Notes under the pieces: generated by a model
What the model saw: only the letters and a program-made list of their open reading frames with translations
Told to the model about the DNA's origin: nothing
The model's database searches: none
Origin: Staphylococcus sp. CAG:324
Lineage (GTDB): Bacteria > Bacillota_I > Bacilli_A > ML615J-28 > CAG-313
Length of the DNA stretch: 64,000 bases
Direction of reading: 5' to 3'
Assembly: GCA_000433035.1 (NCBI GenBank)
Contig: FR890797.1
Location: forward strand, 4,609 to 68,608
Shown here: positions 10,020 to 17,939 of the stretch, piece by piece
Layout: each line of letters starts with the position of its first letter
Numbering within the stretch: the stretch's first letter is position 1
Program-made: the position numbers and the translations under genes

Positions 10020-10047
10020 GCTAACACTTCCCTTTTTTAAAAAAATA

Positions 10048-10056
10048 TGATATAAT
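10048..10056 (+). promoter_or_regulatory. Extended -10 promoter element of the small membrane protein gene
   Basis: TGATATAAT, a TGn-extended -10 with perfect TATAAT, about 34 bases before the ATG. No good -35 is seen. Confidence 0.55.
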
Positions 10057-10089
10057 ATACCTATAAAAAAATTATGAGGTGAATAATAT

Positions 10090-10299
10090 ATGAGTAAAAA
10101 GCCAAACAAAAAAGATAAAACTTCTAAAAAAATGGTTCAAAAAACCAAAAAAGCTGATGGTACTGATGAATATTACATTACAACTGCACCTCAAAAAACT
10201 TTAGCTGGTAAAATAATTATTTGGACTTTGGTCGCTTTGATGGCACTTGGTAGTATTGGAAGTTTAATCGTTGCTTTAATTCAAATTCTTTCAAAATAA
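10090..10299 (+). CDS. Small basic single-pass membrane protein
   Basis: A 69-residue protein not assigned to a named family. The first ~28 residues are lysine-rich and probably cytoplasmic, then comes a short polar stretch with DEYYITTAPQKT, and a single membrane helix at about 42-65. GAGGTG lies 9 bases before the ATG, an extended -10 lies upstream and a terminator follows, so it is a free-standing transcription unit. The basic-tail-plus-helix layout resembles small DUF4044-type proteins of Bacilli, but the match is only in general character. Confidence 0.7.
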   Translation: MSKKPNKKDKTSKKMVQKTKKADGTDEYYITTAPQKTLAGKIIIWTLVALMALGSIGSLIVALIQILSK

Positions 10300-10324
10300 T
10301 CTTTAGTAATGAATAGTTACTTTA

Positions 10325-10355
10325 AAAAAATAGAAGTTTTAAACTTCTATTTTTT
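10325..10355. terminator. Bidirectional terminator between small membrane gene and spo0A
   Basis: An AT-rich palindrome centred at 10340 (AGAAGT/ACTTCT core with flanking A and T runs) that can end transcripts from both sides. It sits right at the 3' end of spo0A. Confidence 0.75.
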
Positions 10356-11139
10356 ATGCTAAATATCGCATTTTCTTTTGACGTTTATGTTCTAAACGAA
10401 GCCTATCAGCAATCATGGCAATGAATTCAGAGTTTGTTGGTTTTGATTTGTTATAACTAATCGTATAACTAAAGATATCGCTTATCGCATCAACATTACC
10501 TCTTACCCATGCAATTTCAATTGCATGTCTAATTGCTCTTTCTACTCTTGAAGAAGTTGTGCCAAAGGTCGTTGCAATTTCTGGATATAATACTTTTGTA
10601 ATTGAACCAAGAATTTCAACATTATTGTAAACCATCGCAATTGCTTCCCTTAAATACATATATCCTTTAATATGAGCGGGAACACCAACTTCATGTAGGA
10701 TAGATGTTATTTCACTATCTAAATCAGCATCGATATCAGTTTTTGTATCAGCCTCAGCCTCAGCAGTCATTCCTAAAATAAGTTGATACAATTGCTTCAC
10801 ATCAACAGGTTTCATAATAATATAATCTACACTTAATTGATTTAATTTTGAATTTACATAATTGCTAATAAATTGTGTCATCACAACAATATGACGAGGT
10901 TGATGATATAAATCAGGATTTTTCTTAATATTTTCGATCAAGGTAATACCATCTACACCATTTAAAAATAAATCAACAACAAGCACATCAATCTGTGTAA
11001 CTTTTAAGGTGTTATATAAATTTACCTCATTGTTGTAAGAACCTATTAAATTAATTTCCTCATAGTTTTTTAAATAAGTTCCAATTCCTAGTTCGTTATT
11101 GTCGTTACTTTCAACGACCACCATTTTCAATTTTTGCAT
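10354..11139 (-). CDS. spo0A: Sporulation master regulator Spo0A
   Basis: Response regulator that starts sporulation. Residues 1-125 are a receiver domain with phospho-acceptor Asp56 (VVDLFLNG), Thr in VMTQF and Lys in IMKPVD. A linker leads to the Spo0A C-terminal DNA-binding domain (about 150-255), with the family-specific [17 protein letters not shown] recognition region. The acidic pocket near residue 10 reads VESNDN in place of the usual ADDN, so its magnesium site is altered. GGGGGG precedes the ATG. spoIVB is directly upstream, the conserved order of spore formers. Confidence 0.96.
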   Translation of the reverse strand: MQKLKMVVVESNDNNELGIGTYLKNYEEINLIGSYNNEVNLYNTLKVTQIDVLVVDLFLNGVDGITLIENIKKNPDLYHQPRHIVVMTQFISNYVNSKLNQLSVDYIIMKPVDVKQLYQLILGMTAEAEADTKTDIDADLDSEITSILHEVGVPAHIKGYMYLREAIAMVYNNVEILGSITKVLYPEIATTFGTTSSRVERAIRHAIEIAWVRGNVDAISDIFSYTISYNKSKPTNSEFIAMIADRLRLEHKRQKKMRYLA

Positions 11140-11175
11140 ATAATTTTCCCCCCTTTTGATTTAGTATGCAGTAAT

Positions 11176-11204
11176 ATTTTATCAAAAAAGAGGGTATTTA
11201 GCAA
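11176..11204 (-). promoter_or_regulatory. Vegetative-type promoter of spo0A
   Basis: TTGCTA and TAAAAT separated by 17 bases on the minus strand, about 37 bases ahead of the spo0A start. Confidence 0.6.
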
Positions 11205-11250
11205 GTAATAAAACTTATTTTTAATAATTTTTAAGATTTTTTTAAAATTA

Positions 11251-11330
11251 TGTCGTTTTTTTAAGTAATATTTGCAATAATTTTACTAGTTTTTTTTAGA
11301 TAATGTCGATTTATTCACTTAAATGTCGTT
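11251..11330 (+). promoter_or_regulatory. Three 0A-box-like TGTCG sites upstream of spo0A
   Basis: TGTCGTT at 11251, TGTCGAT at 11304 and TGTCGTT at 11324 occur on one strand in the otherwise AT-only gap between spoIVB and spo0A. The known Spo0A site core is TGTCGAA. Spacings are 53 and 20 bases. Autoregulation of spo0A through such sites is known in Bacillus, and here it is inference. Confidence 0.45.
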
Positions 11331-12324
11331 ATCTTAATTGTGATACTTCATCAATCATCCACTCAATATGCATTCCATAACCATAGATAGGATTCTCAAC
11401 TGTTACGTGAGAAACGGCTCCAATTATCCGACCATTTTGAACAATTGGACTACCACTCATACCTTGAACAATTCCACCAGTTTGAGTAATTAGGTCTTCA
11501 TCTATTACTTTATAACGAATACCTTTTGTTGCCTTTTTATTTTGCAAATGAATATCAGTTATCTCTATATCATATGCTTTTATTAAATTTCCTGAAACTG
11601 CTGTATAAATTTGTGCTTTACCTTTGAGAATCTGACCTTGTTTAGAAACTTCCACTTTATTTTTATTATTTATACTTGCACTAAATTTGCCATAGAGCCC
11701 AGTTAAATCATTTGAAAGAATATTACCTATAACCATATTATCCATCGAAGCTCTCTTTTCACCAGCAACCCCAGGTTCGGCTTTTTTAATTGATGATACC
11801 TTTGAGTAGTATAAACTTCCACCGCTATTTTCAACTAATATTTTATTTTCATAAATTCCGTGTCCTAAAGAGCCAAAATAATTATCTAATGTGATAAAAG
11901 TCATCGTACCAATACCTAAAATTTGATCTCTAATGTATAGTCCTATGGATGATTCATTGTTTTGATTTTTAACAACATCAATTTTGGTATTAATTTTTTT
12001 ACTATCTCTTAATAGTACGAGTTGTACACTGTCGCTTTGACAAGTGGACAAATACTTTAATAATTGTTCATTATTATCAATTCTTATACCATTAATAGTT
12101 TCAATTCTATCGCCTAGTTCAATATCGGTTTCTTTCCATGGTGAAATCTTTCCTTTGGTTGTTTGTACTTGATATTTTCCTGCAACATAAACACCAGTTT
12201 TCATTTTAATGCCAATTGAATCGCCACCTAGATAAACATATTCATCACTATTGGCTCTTACTTCAATTGTTAAAAATAAACTAAAAAATAATAATATTGA
12301 AAAAATTTTGAAAAGTTTTCTCAT
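11329..12324 (-). CDS. spoIVB: SpoIVB signalling peptidase
   Basis: Serine peptidase (S55) secreted from the forespore that triggers pro-sigma-K processing in classical sporulation. An N-terminal signal helix (about 6-24) is followed by a PDZ domain (about 60-120) and the peptidase domain. The catalytic His is probably in SLGHGIYEN and the Ser in GGIVQGMSGSP near residue 290. Length (331) is shorter than the Bacillus protein (~425) but both domains are complete. A strong hairpin upstream separates it from recN, and spo0A follows. Confidence 0.93.
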   Translation of the reverse strand: MRKLFKIFSILLFFSLFLTIEVRANSDEYVYLGGDSIGIKMKTGVYVAGKYQVQTTKGKISPWKETDIELGDRIETINGIRIDNNEQLLKYLSTCQSDSVQLVLLRDSKKINTKIDVVKNQNNESSIGLYIRDQILGIGTMTFITLDNYFGSLGHGIYENKILVENSGGSLYYSKVSSIKKAEPGVAGEKRASMDNMVIGNILSNDLTGLYGKFSASINNKNKVEVSKQGQILKGKAQIYTAVSGNLIKAYDIEITDIHLQNKKATKGIRYKVIDEDLITQTGGIVQGMSGSPIVQNGRIIGAVSHVTVENPIYGYGMHIEWMIDEVSQLR

Positions 12325-12367
12325 TTCGTCCTCCTTTCTTCATTATTATTTGCTTATATTTAAAAAT

Positions 12368-12403
12368 AAAAAGTGTTTTTATCTGGCTTTAAAAACACTT
12401 TTT
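12368..12403 (-). terminator. Terminator after recN
   Basis: A perfect 14-bp stem (12368-12381 with 12390-12403, core AAGTGTTT/AAACACTT) with an 8-nt loop and flanking T-run on the minus strand, seven bases after the recN stop. Confidence 0.88.
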
Positions 12404-12410
12404 TCTATTC

Positions 12411-14087
12411 TTACATATTTAACATATTTTTTGCTAATTCTTTACTTTTTCCACTTTGATCGGTTGGAGAAATCATTTTTGCTAATTCCTCAATTCGTTC
12501 ATGATAATTTAATTCTTTTACCATCGTCAAAGTTTTACCTGATACAACATTTTTACTAATATACAATTGAGTATTTGCTTTACTTGCCACAATAGGTAAA
12601 TGTGTTATAGCCAAAACTTGAGTATGTTTGGAAATTTGTTCTAATTTTTTTGCTACCTCATATGCTACTTCACCACTAACACCACTATCAATTTCATCAA
12701 AAATCATCGTTGAAAGTTTAAAATTGGCCATTACATGCGTTTTAATTGCTAACATTACTCGTGACATCTCACCACCTGATGCAACCTTTGATAAATCCAT
12801 TAAGTTTTCACCAGGATTAAAAGAAATCATAATATTGACAATATCTATTCCATTTTTTAAAAAAATATTAGGATTTTTTTCTTCTTTCAAATTATTGGTA
12901 AAAACAATTTCTAACCTAACCTTATCAAGCATTAAATCGCATAAAGCCTCTTTAATATTAGTTTCTAATTTTTTAGCATTTTTTTTACGAAGACTACTTA
13001 ATTCTAAAGCCTTTTGCAAAGTGATTTGATAATACTCATCAACATCAGTCTTTGCTTTATTTAAGATATATTCATCATCATCTAACATATTTAATTTTAA
13101 TTCTAAATTGTCACGATATTCAATTAATTCATCAATTGACATTTTATACTTATATTTCAAGTCTTTTAAATAATTGATTCTTTCGGTAATTTCTTCAAAA
13201 TAATTGGCATCAAATTCCAAATTATTTAAATTTTGTAATACATCATTAGAAATATCGCTTAAATCATAATAAGCATTTTTAACAATTTCAGTCATATTTT
13301 GATATTTACTATCGATTTGACTCAATTTTTCTAATGAATTGTAAACTGAATATAATATTGTGTTTATATTATTTTCATCTAAATCTTTTTTTATGTTTGT
13401 TAAATTTTTGAAAATGAATTCAAAATTATTCATCATATTATATTCTTCTTCTAATGCTTCTAATTCACCTTTTTTTAAATTGCTTTGAACTAAATTTTGA
13501 TATTGATATTCTAAATACTCTTTTTCTTTATGATAATTTTCAATATGTTTTACTATTTCATCATAATTTTTTATGGCATTTAGATAGTGATTGCGCAAAT
13601 TTTGATATTCTTTCAAAACAGATAAGGTAGTATTGTCATCGATAAATGACAAATAATTTTTTGGTTCAAACAGTTTTTTAGTATCGTTTTGTGTATGAAT
13701 GTCAGCAATCGTTTGTGCAAGTTGAATTACTTGGCCCATATTTATCGCAGAGCCATTAACTCGTACTAAACTTTTACCATTACTATATAGTTCTCTTCGA
13801 ATGATTAACAAATCATCATCATCTAAAAGATCAAATTCATCTAATAAATCTTTAGTATGGCGACTTAATTCACAAAAAACACCTTCAATACTGGCTTTTT
13901 GTTCACCACTTCTTATCATACTAACTGATGCACGTTCACCGAGTAATAAACCGATTGCATCTATAAGTAATGATTTACCTGCTCCTGTTTCGCCTGTGAT
14001 TGCGGTAAATCCTTTATGAAAATCGATACTAAGATTGTCAATAATTGCAAAATTTTTAACAGTTAGGCTTTGTAACAACTCAATCAC
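12411..14087 (-). CDS. recN: DNA repair protein RecN
   Basis: SMC-like ATPase that loads at double-strand breaks. Walker A GETGAGKS lies near residue 36, a long coiled coil fills about 150-380, and the C-terminal head holds the signature VASGGEMSR and Walker B STMIFDEIDSGVSG. The 558 residues fit the family. I chose GTG at 14087. TTG at 14090 is in the same frame. The start overlaps the dxs stop by 8 bases, so recN is translated together with the preceding xseA-xseB-dxs genes, the usual Bacillota order. Confidence 0.95.
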   Translation of the reverse strand: MIELLQSLTVKNFAIIDNLSIDFHKGFTAITGETGAGKSLLIDAIGLLLGERASVSMIRSGEQKASIEGVFCELSRHTKDLLDEFDLLDDDDLLIIRRELYSNGKSLVRVNGSAINMGQVIQLAQTIADIHTQNDTKKLFEPKNYLSFIDDNTTLSVLKEYQNLRNHYLNAIKNYDEIVKHIENYHKEKEYLEYQYQNLVQSNLKKGELEALEEEYNMMNNFEFIFKNLTNIKKDLDENNINTILYSVYNSLEKLSQIDSKYQNMTEIVKNAYYDLSDISNDVLQNLNNLEFDANYFEEITERINYLKDLKYKYKMSIDELIEYRDNLELKLNMLDDDEYILNKAKTDVDEYYQITLQKALELSSLRKKNAKKLETNIKEALCDLMLDKVRLEIVFTNNLKEEKNPNIFLKNGIDIVNIMISFNPGENLMDLSKVASGGEMSRVMLAIKTHVMANFKLSTMIFDEIDSGVSGEVAYEVAKKLEQISKHTQVLAITHLPIVASKANTQLYISKNVVSGKTLTMVKELNYHERIEELAKMISPTDQSGKSKELAKNMLNM

Positions 14088-15873
14088 CAATCTCTTTCCT
14101 TAAATCATCTAAAGAAATTTTATATTCCCTCAATAATTCTTCTCTTGTTCCAACTTCTAAATAGGTCTCACCAAAAGCTAATAACTTAATTTTAGGGTAT
14201 AAATTTGTTCCATTATAGAATCGCAAAATCGCATCGCCTAATGAACCTTTTCGATAGACTTCTTCATATACTATAAGTTTTTTTTCATCAGTTGCCAATT
14301 TGATTAAAAGTTCTTCATCAAGATTTGACAAAATACTAGCATTAACGATTGCAACTTTTAAATCATGTTCTTTTATGTATTTTTTAGTCTCTTGATATAG
14401 AATACCATAAGTTATCACTACTGTGCTTCCTTCACCTTCCATCATCCATTTTGGCAAATATTGATACTTAACAACATCTTTAGCAATTTTTTCTTTTGAA
14501 TATCTAATAATAACAGGCGTTTTAACCTCATTAATGGCATAATCAAGCATTGATATGGCCTCACTACCATCTTTAGGAGATAAAATAGTAAGATGAGGAA
14601 TGGAATTAAAATATGCTAAATCAAAGATTCCTTGATGAGTATCCCCATCATTGCTTACAACCCCTGCATGATCAACACAAATAATCACATGTTCTTTACT
14701 TCTAGCAATATCATGAAGAATCTCATCATATGCTCTTTGTAAAAAAGTTGCATAGCAAAATAAAACTGGTAAAAGGCCAGCATGTGCCATACTAGCAGCC
14801 ATAACCGCAGCATTTTCCTCCGCAATTCCAACATCAATAAACTGTTTCGCACAGGTTTTGGCAAAATTTTCAAGACCACTACCCAGCGTCATTGCTGGAG
14901 TAATGACCCTAAGCAATTTTCCTTTCGCATCATGAATAGCAAAATTTATCAAATATTCTGCCAAAAGATGACCATATGTTGTATTAGTAGAATCTTTTTT
15001 TTGAATTCCTGTTTTAATATCAAAAGGTGAAACACCATGCCAAGATCCCAATTCGTCTTTCTCAGCAGGCAAATAACCTTTACCTTTTTTTGTCATAATA
15101 TGCAAAATAACAGATTCTTTTGCATTTTTGGCATAGGTTAAGTATTTGACTAACTCTTTTAAATTATGGCCATCAATTTTTTCAAAATACTGGAATCCTA
15201 AAGAATTAAATAAATTGATTTCATAAAATGTTGATTCCAAAGCTTTTTTTACTTTTATAGGAGTAATTTTTCGGATAAAACGCATTTTTCCTTTTGTCCT
15301 AATATTGTTATAACTTTTTGCAAGCGAACCAACATTTTTAGAAATTCCCATTTCATTATCATTCAAAATAATAATCATTTTTTGATCTTTATGATCTCCT
15401 AAATAATTTAGAGCTTCAAATGATAGACCATTCACTATCGAAGCATCTCCTACTACAGCAATTACATCACCGATTTGATCAGGAAATTCTTTTTTAGCCT
15501 CTAAGTAGCCAAGACCTGCTGAAATAGCCGTTGAACTATGACCCGCCTCAAAAGCATCATGAATACTTTCATCATACTTTGTAAAGCCACTAATCCCTTT
15601 AAACTTTCTAAGACTTGCAAAACTTTGATAACGGCCTGTTAAAATTTTGTGAGTATAGGATTGATGAGAAACATCAAAAATAATTTTATCTTTAGGACTT
15701 TCAAATACTTTATGCAAGGCAATTGTTAATTCTACAATACCAAGATTTGATGCTAAATGACCTCCATTTTTACTAACAACTGTGATAATTTCTTCTCTAA
15801 TTTCTTTTGCTAAAGAGTCCAATTGCTCATAATTTAGTTTTTTCAAGTCTATTAAATTTATCTCCTCTAACAT
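14080..15873 (-). CDS. dxs: 1-deoxy-D-xylulose-5-phosphate synthase
   Basis: Thiamine-diphosphate enzyme joining pyruvate and glyceraldehyde 3-phosphate, the first step of the MEP isoprenoid pathway. The ThDP motif GDASIVNGLSFEALN is at about 145-160. The transketolase Pyr domain carries VGIAEENAAVMAASMA, and a transketolase C-terminal domain completes the 597 residues. It ends in TGA, confirming standard stop usage. Placed between xseB and recN. Confidence 0.95.
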   Translation of the reverse strand: MLEEINLIDLKKLNYEQLDSLAKEIREEIITVVSKNGGHLASNLGIVELTIALHKVFESPKDKIIFDVSHQSYTHKILTGRYQSFASLRKFKGISGFTKYDESIHDAFEAGHSSTAISAGLGYLEAKKEFPDQIGDVIAVVGDASIVNGLSFEALNYLGDHKDQKMIIILNDNEMGISKNVGSLAKSYNNIRTKGKMRFIRKITPIKVKKALESTFYEINLFNSLGFQYFEKIDGHNLKELVKYLTYAKNAKESVILHIMTKKGKGYLPAEKDELGSWHGVSPFDIKTGIQKKDSTNTTYGHLLAEYLINFAIHDAKGKLLRVITPAMTLGSGLENFAKTCAKQFIDVGIAEENAAVMAASMAHAGLLPVLFCYATFLQRAYDEILHDIARSKEHVIICVDHAGVVSNDGDTHQGIFDLAYFNSIPHLTILSPKDGSEAISMLDYAINEVKTPVIIRYSKEKIAKDVVKYQYLPKWMMEGEGSTVVITYGILYQETKKYIKEHDLKVAIVNASILSNLDEELLIKLATDEKKLIVYEEVYRKGSLGDAILRFYNGTNLYPKIKLLAFGETYLEVGTREELLREYKISLDDLRKEIGD

Positions 15874-15894
15874 AATTAGACCCCCTAGTTATCT

Positions 15895-16098
15895 TTAAAA
15901 ATCAGTTTCACCATTTTCAGTTACTTTCTTTACAACAACTTCTTTCGCCTGATCTAATCGCTTTTTACATTCAAGACTAATTGCCATACCACTTTGATAT
16001 TTTTCCACTGATTCTTCAAGTGATAATTTCCCACTTTCTAAACTTGATACAATATCTTGCAATTCTTTTAAAAGTTCTTCAAACGTTTTATTTTCCAT
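15895..16098 (-). CDS. xseB: Exodeoxyribonuclease VII small subunit
   Basis: The 67-residue small subunit that binds the XseA tail. FEELLKELQDIVSSLESG and LEESVEKYQSGM are the family pattern. It starts ten bases after xseA ends and is followed by dxs, a standard arrangement. Confidence 0.93.
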   Translation of the reverse strand: MENKTFEELLKELQDIVSSLESGKLSLEESVEKYQSGMAISLECKKRLDQAKEVVVKKVTENGETDF

Positions 16099-16107
16099 TT
16101 TCTACTC

Positions 16108-17499
16108 CTATTTAATGATGGCATCAATATCACCATCACTCATTTTTATTTTAATATTGTCACCTTGATGTATTTTAGTAATTGAACTAACAATTATATT
16201 ATCTTTATATACAATACTATATCCTTTCTTCATTACATGAAAAGGATTTAAAATAACTAACTTTTCCATTATCGTTTTTAAAAAAACATCTAAATTGTCG
16301 ATATGATTTGATAAATATTTATGCATTGCCAAATCATTTCTTACTATTTCTTCACTATAATACGCTATTTTATTGTATATAAGTGACGGTTTAATGCGAT
16401 GACTTAAATTATCGTAATTGGTAAAATTATTCTCATATATTCTATTTATGGCATTTTCTAATTTTATATTCCATTCTCGTAAAGAACTTACCATATTTTT
16501 TGTCATCATTTGTGGACTATAATTTTCAAGTTTTTCACAAAGATGCTTACATTCAAGTTCTTTATTTTCAAGAATTTTTTTAAAATTAAACAAGCCATAA
16601 GAAGAATGAAGTCGAGACCATTCATTAAAATCTTTGGTCAATTTATTTTTAATAGATGCTTTTAAACGTTTTGAATTTGCTATTAATAATTCTGTAATGT
16701 CTTTTTTATCCTTGCTCAATAACATAGCTGCTCCTGTTGGCGTTGGCGCTCTATGTGAGGCAACAAAATCACAAATTGTATAGTCTCCCTCATGACCGAC
16801 TGCACTCACAGTAGGAATTGGCGAAGAAAAAAGCGTTCTTGCTAAATTTTCATCATTAAAACATGATAAATCTTCAAAACTACCACCACCACGTCCAATA
16901 ATAATTACATCAGCATCACCATCTTGATAAACTCTTTTTAATGCTTGAATCAAATCTTTGGGAGCATCTAAACCTTGAACAAGTGCTGGATACAATTTAA
17001 TTTTTGCGAGGGGAAATCTTCTATTAAAGGTAGAAATTATATCTCTAATTGCTTCTCCTGTTGGTGCTGTTATAACCGCAATTTTTTCGGGATATACCGG
17101 AAGTGGAAGTTTTTTACTCTCCTCAAACAAACCTTCTTTTTGAAGTTTATCCTTTAATTCAAGATATTCTTGATATAAAAGACCAATTCCTGCTTCCACC
17201 ATTTTTCTTACAATAATCGCATAAGTACCTTTCTTTTGATAAACTTGAATCTTTCCAACCACTTGCACGCTCATTCCATCAATAGGCTTAAATTTTAAAT
17301 CTAAATTGTTAGGATAAAAGTACATTGCTGAAAGTTCTGAAAAAGCATCCTTTAATGAAAAATAGCAATGTTTGCCAGAAAATTTGAAATTTGAAATCTC
17401 CGCTTGTATATAAACTTCTTGGAGATTTTCATCTTGTTCAAATTTAAAATTAATATATTTATTGATATCACTAACTGATAAAAAACGTTCGTTAGTCAT
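16108..17499 (-). CDS. xseA: Exodeoxyribonuclease VII large subunit
   Basis: Degrades single-stranded DNA together with XseB. An N-terminal OB fold (about 10-105) is followed by the catalytic domain with GRGGGSFEDLSCFNDE near 185-205 and HRAPTP near 240, then a long helical coiled region and a C-terminal tail. I chose the ATG at 17499, which overlaps the nusB stop (ATGACTAA). An upstream in-frame codon at 17523 would add eight residues without a better ribosome site. Confidence 0.95.
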   Translation of the reverse strand: MTNERFLSVSDINKYINFKFEQDENLQEVYIQAEISNFKFSGKHCYFSLKDAFSELSAMYFYPNNLDLKFKPIDGMSVQVVGKIQVYQKKGTYAIIVRKMVEAGIGLLYQEYLELKDKLQKEGLFEESKKLPLPVYPEKIAVITAPTGEAIRDIISTFNRRFPLAKIKLYPALVQGLDAPKDLIQALKRVYQDGDADVIIIGRGGGSFEDLSCFNDENLARTLFSSPIPTVSAVGHEGDYTICDFVASHRAPTPTGAAMLLSKDKKDITELLIANSKRLKASIKNKLTKDFNEWSRLHSSYGLFNFKKILENKELECKHLCEKLENYSPQMMTKNMVSSLREWNIKLENAINRIYENNFTNYDNLSHRIKPSLIYNKIAYYSEEIVRNDLAMHKYLSNHIDNLDVFLKTIMEKLVILNPFHVMKKGYSIVYKDNIIVSSITKIHQGDNIKIKMSDGDIDAIIK

Positions 17500-17923
17500 A
17501 AATATTCTTAGCAATGTTATCAAGTAATCGGTTATTAAATTTTACTTGGGCATCATTTTCTAAATTACTATATTCTCTAGTAATTAGTAATGCTTCATCA
17601 ATCACAATATTTTTTGGAAGCATTTCATATTTCATTTCATATATTGCATTTCTGATAATCGCTCGATCAACATATGATAATCTATCAATTGTATAATTCA
17701 CTAAGGAATTAGTGATAGTAGCATCTATTTCATCTAGATGTTTCATGATTCCCAAGAAAAGTTTTTCACTATATTGATAATCAATTTCAACTTGATATTC
17801 ATATTCCCTTTCTAAATTTTTAATATCTTCAAAACATTTTATGCTATCTTCATCATTATAATTATTAAAATCCATATTATATAACGCTAATACTGTTAAA
17901 ATTCTTGCATTATGCCTTTTCAT
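17492..17923 (-). CDS. nusB: Transcription antitermination protein NusB
   Basis: Small all-helical protein that binds boxA RNA with NusE/S10 in ribosomal RNA antitermination. The 143 residues show the family pattern, including RLSYVDRAIIRNAIYEM and IVIDEALLITREYS near the C-terminus. It overlaps xseA by 8 bases and is first of the run nusB-xseA-xseB-dxs-recN, although the lipoprotein gene just upstream may be co-transcribed. Confidence 0.94.
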   Translation of the reverse strand: MKRHNARILTVLALYNMDFNNYNDEDSIKCFEDIKNLEREYEYQVEIDYQYSEKLFLGIMKHLDEIDATITNSLVNYTIDRLSYVDRAIIRNAIYEMKYEMLPKNIVIDEALLITREYSNLENDAQVKFNNRLLDNIAKNIYD

Positions 17924-17939
17924 CTTTATACCTCTATCT

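Noticed and set aside
10020..10109. A longer dinB start at TTG 10109
   Set aside because: It would overlap the divergent gene at 10090 and its promoter, adds residues not in the family, and has no ribosome site.
12628..13029. A 133-codon open frame on the plus strand
   Set aside because: Antisense to the recN ATPase region, with no ribosome site and no family pattern.
14080..14082. Reassignment of TGA to tryptophan, as in Mollicutes
   Set aside because: dxs ends in TGA in the expected place and Trp is encoded by TGG throughout, so the standard bacterial code applies.
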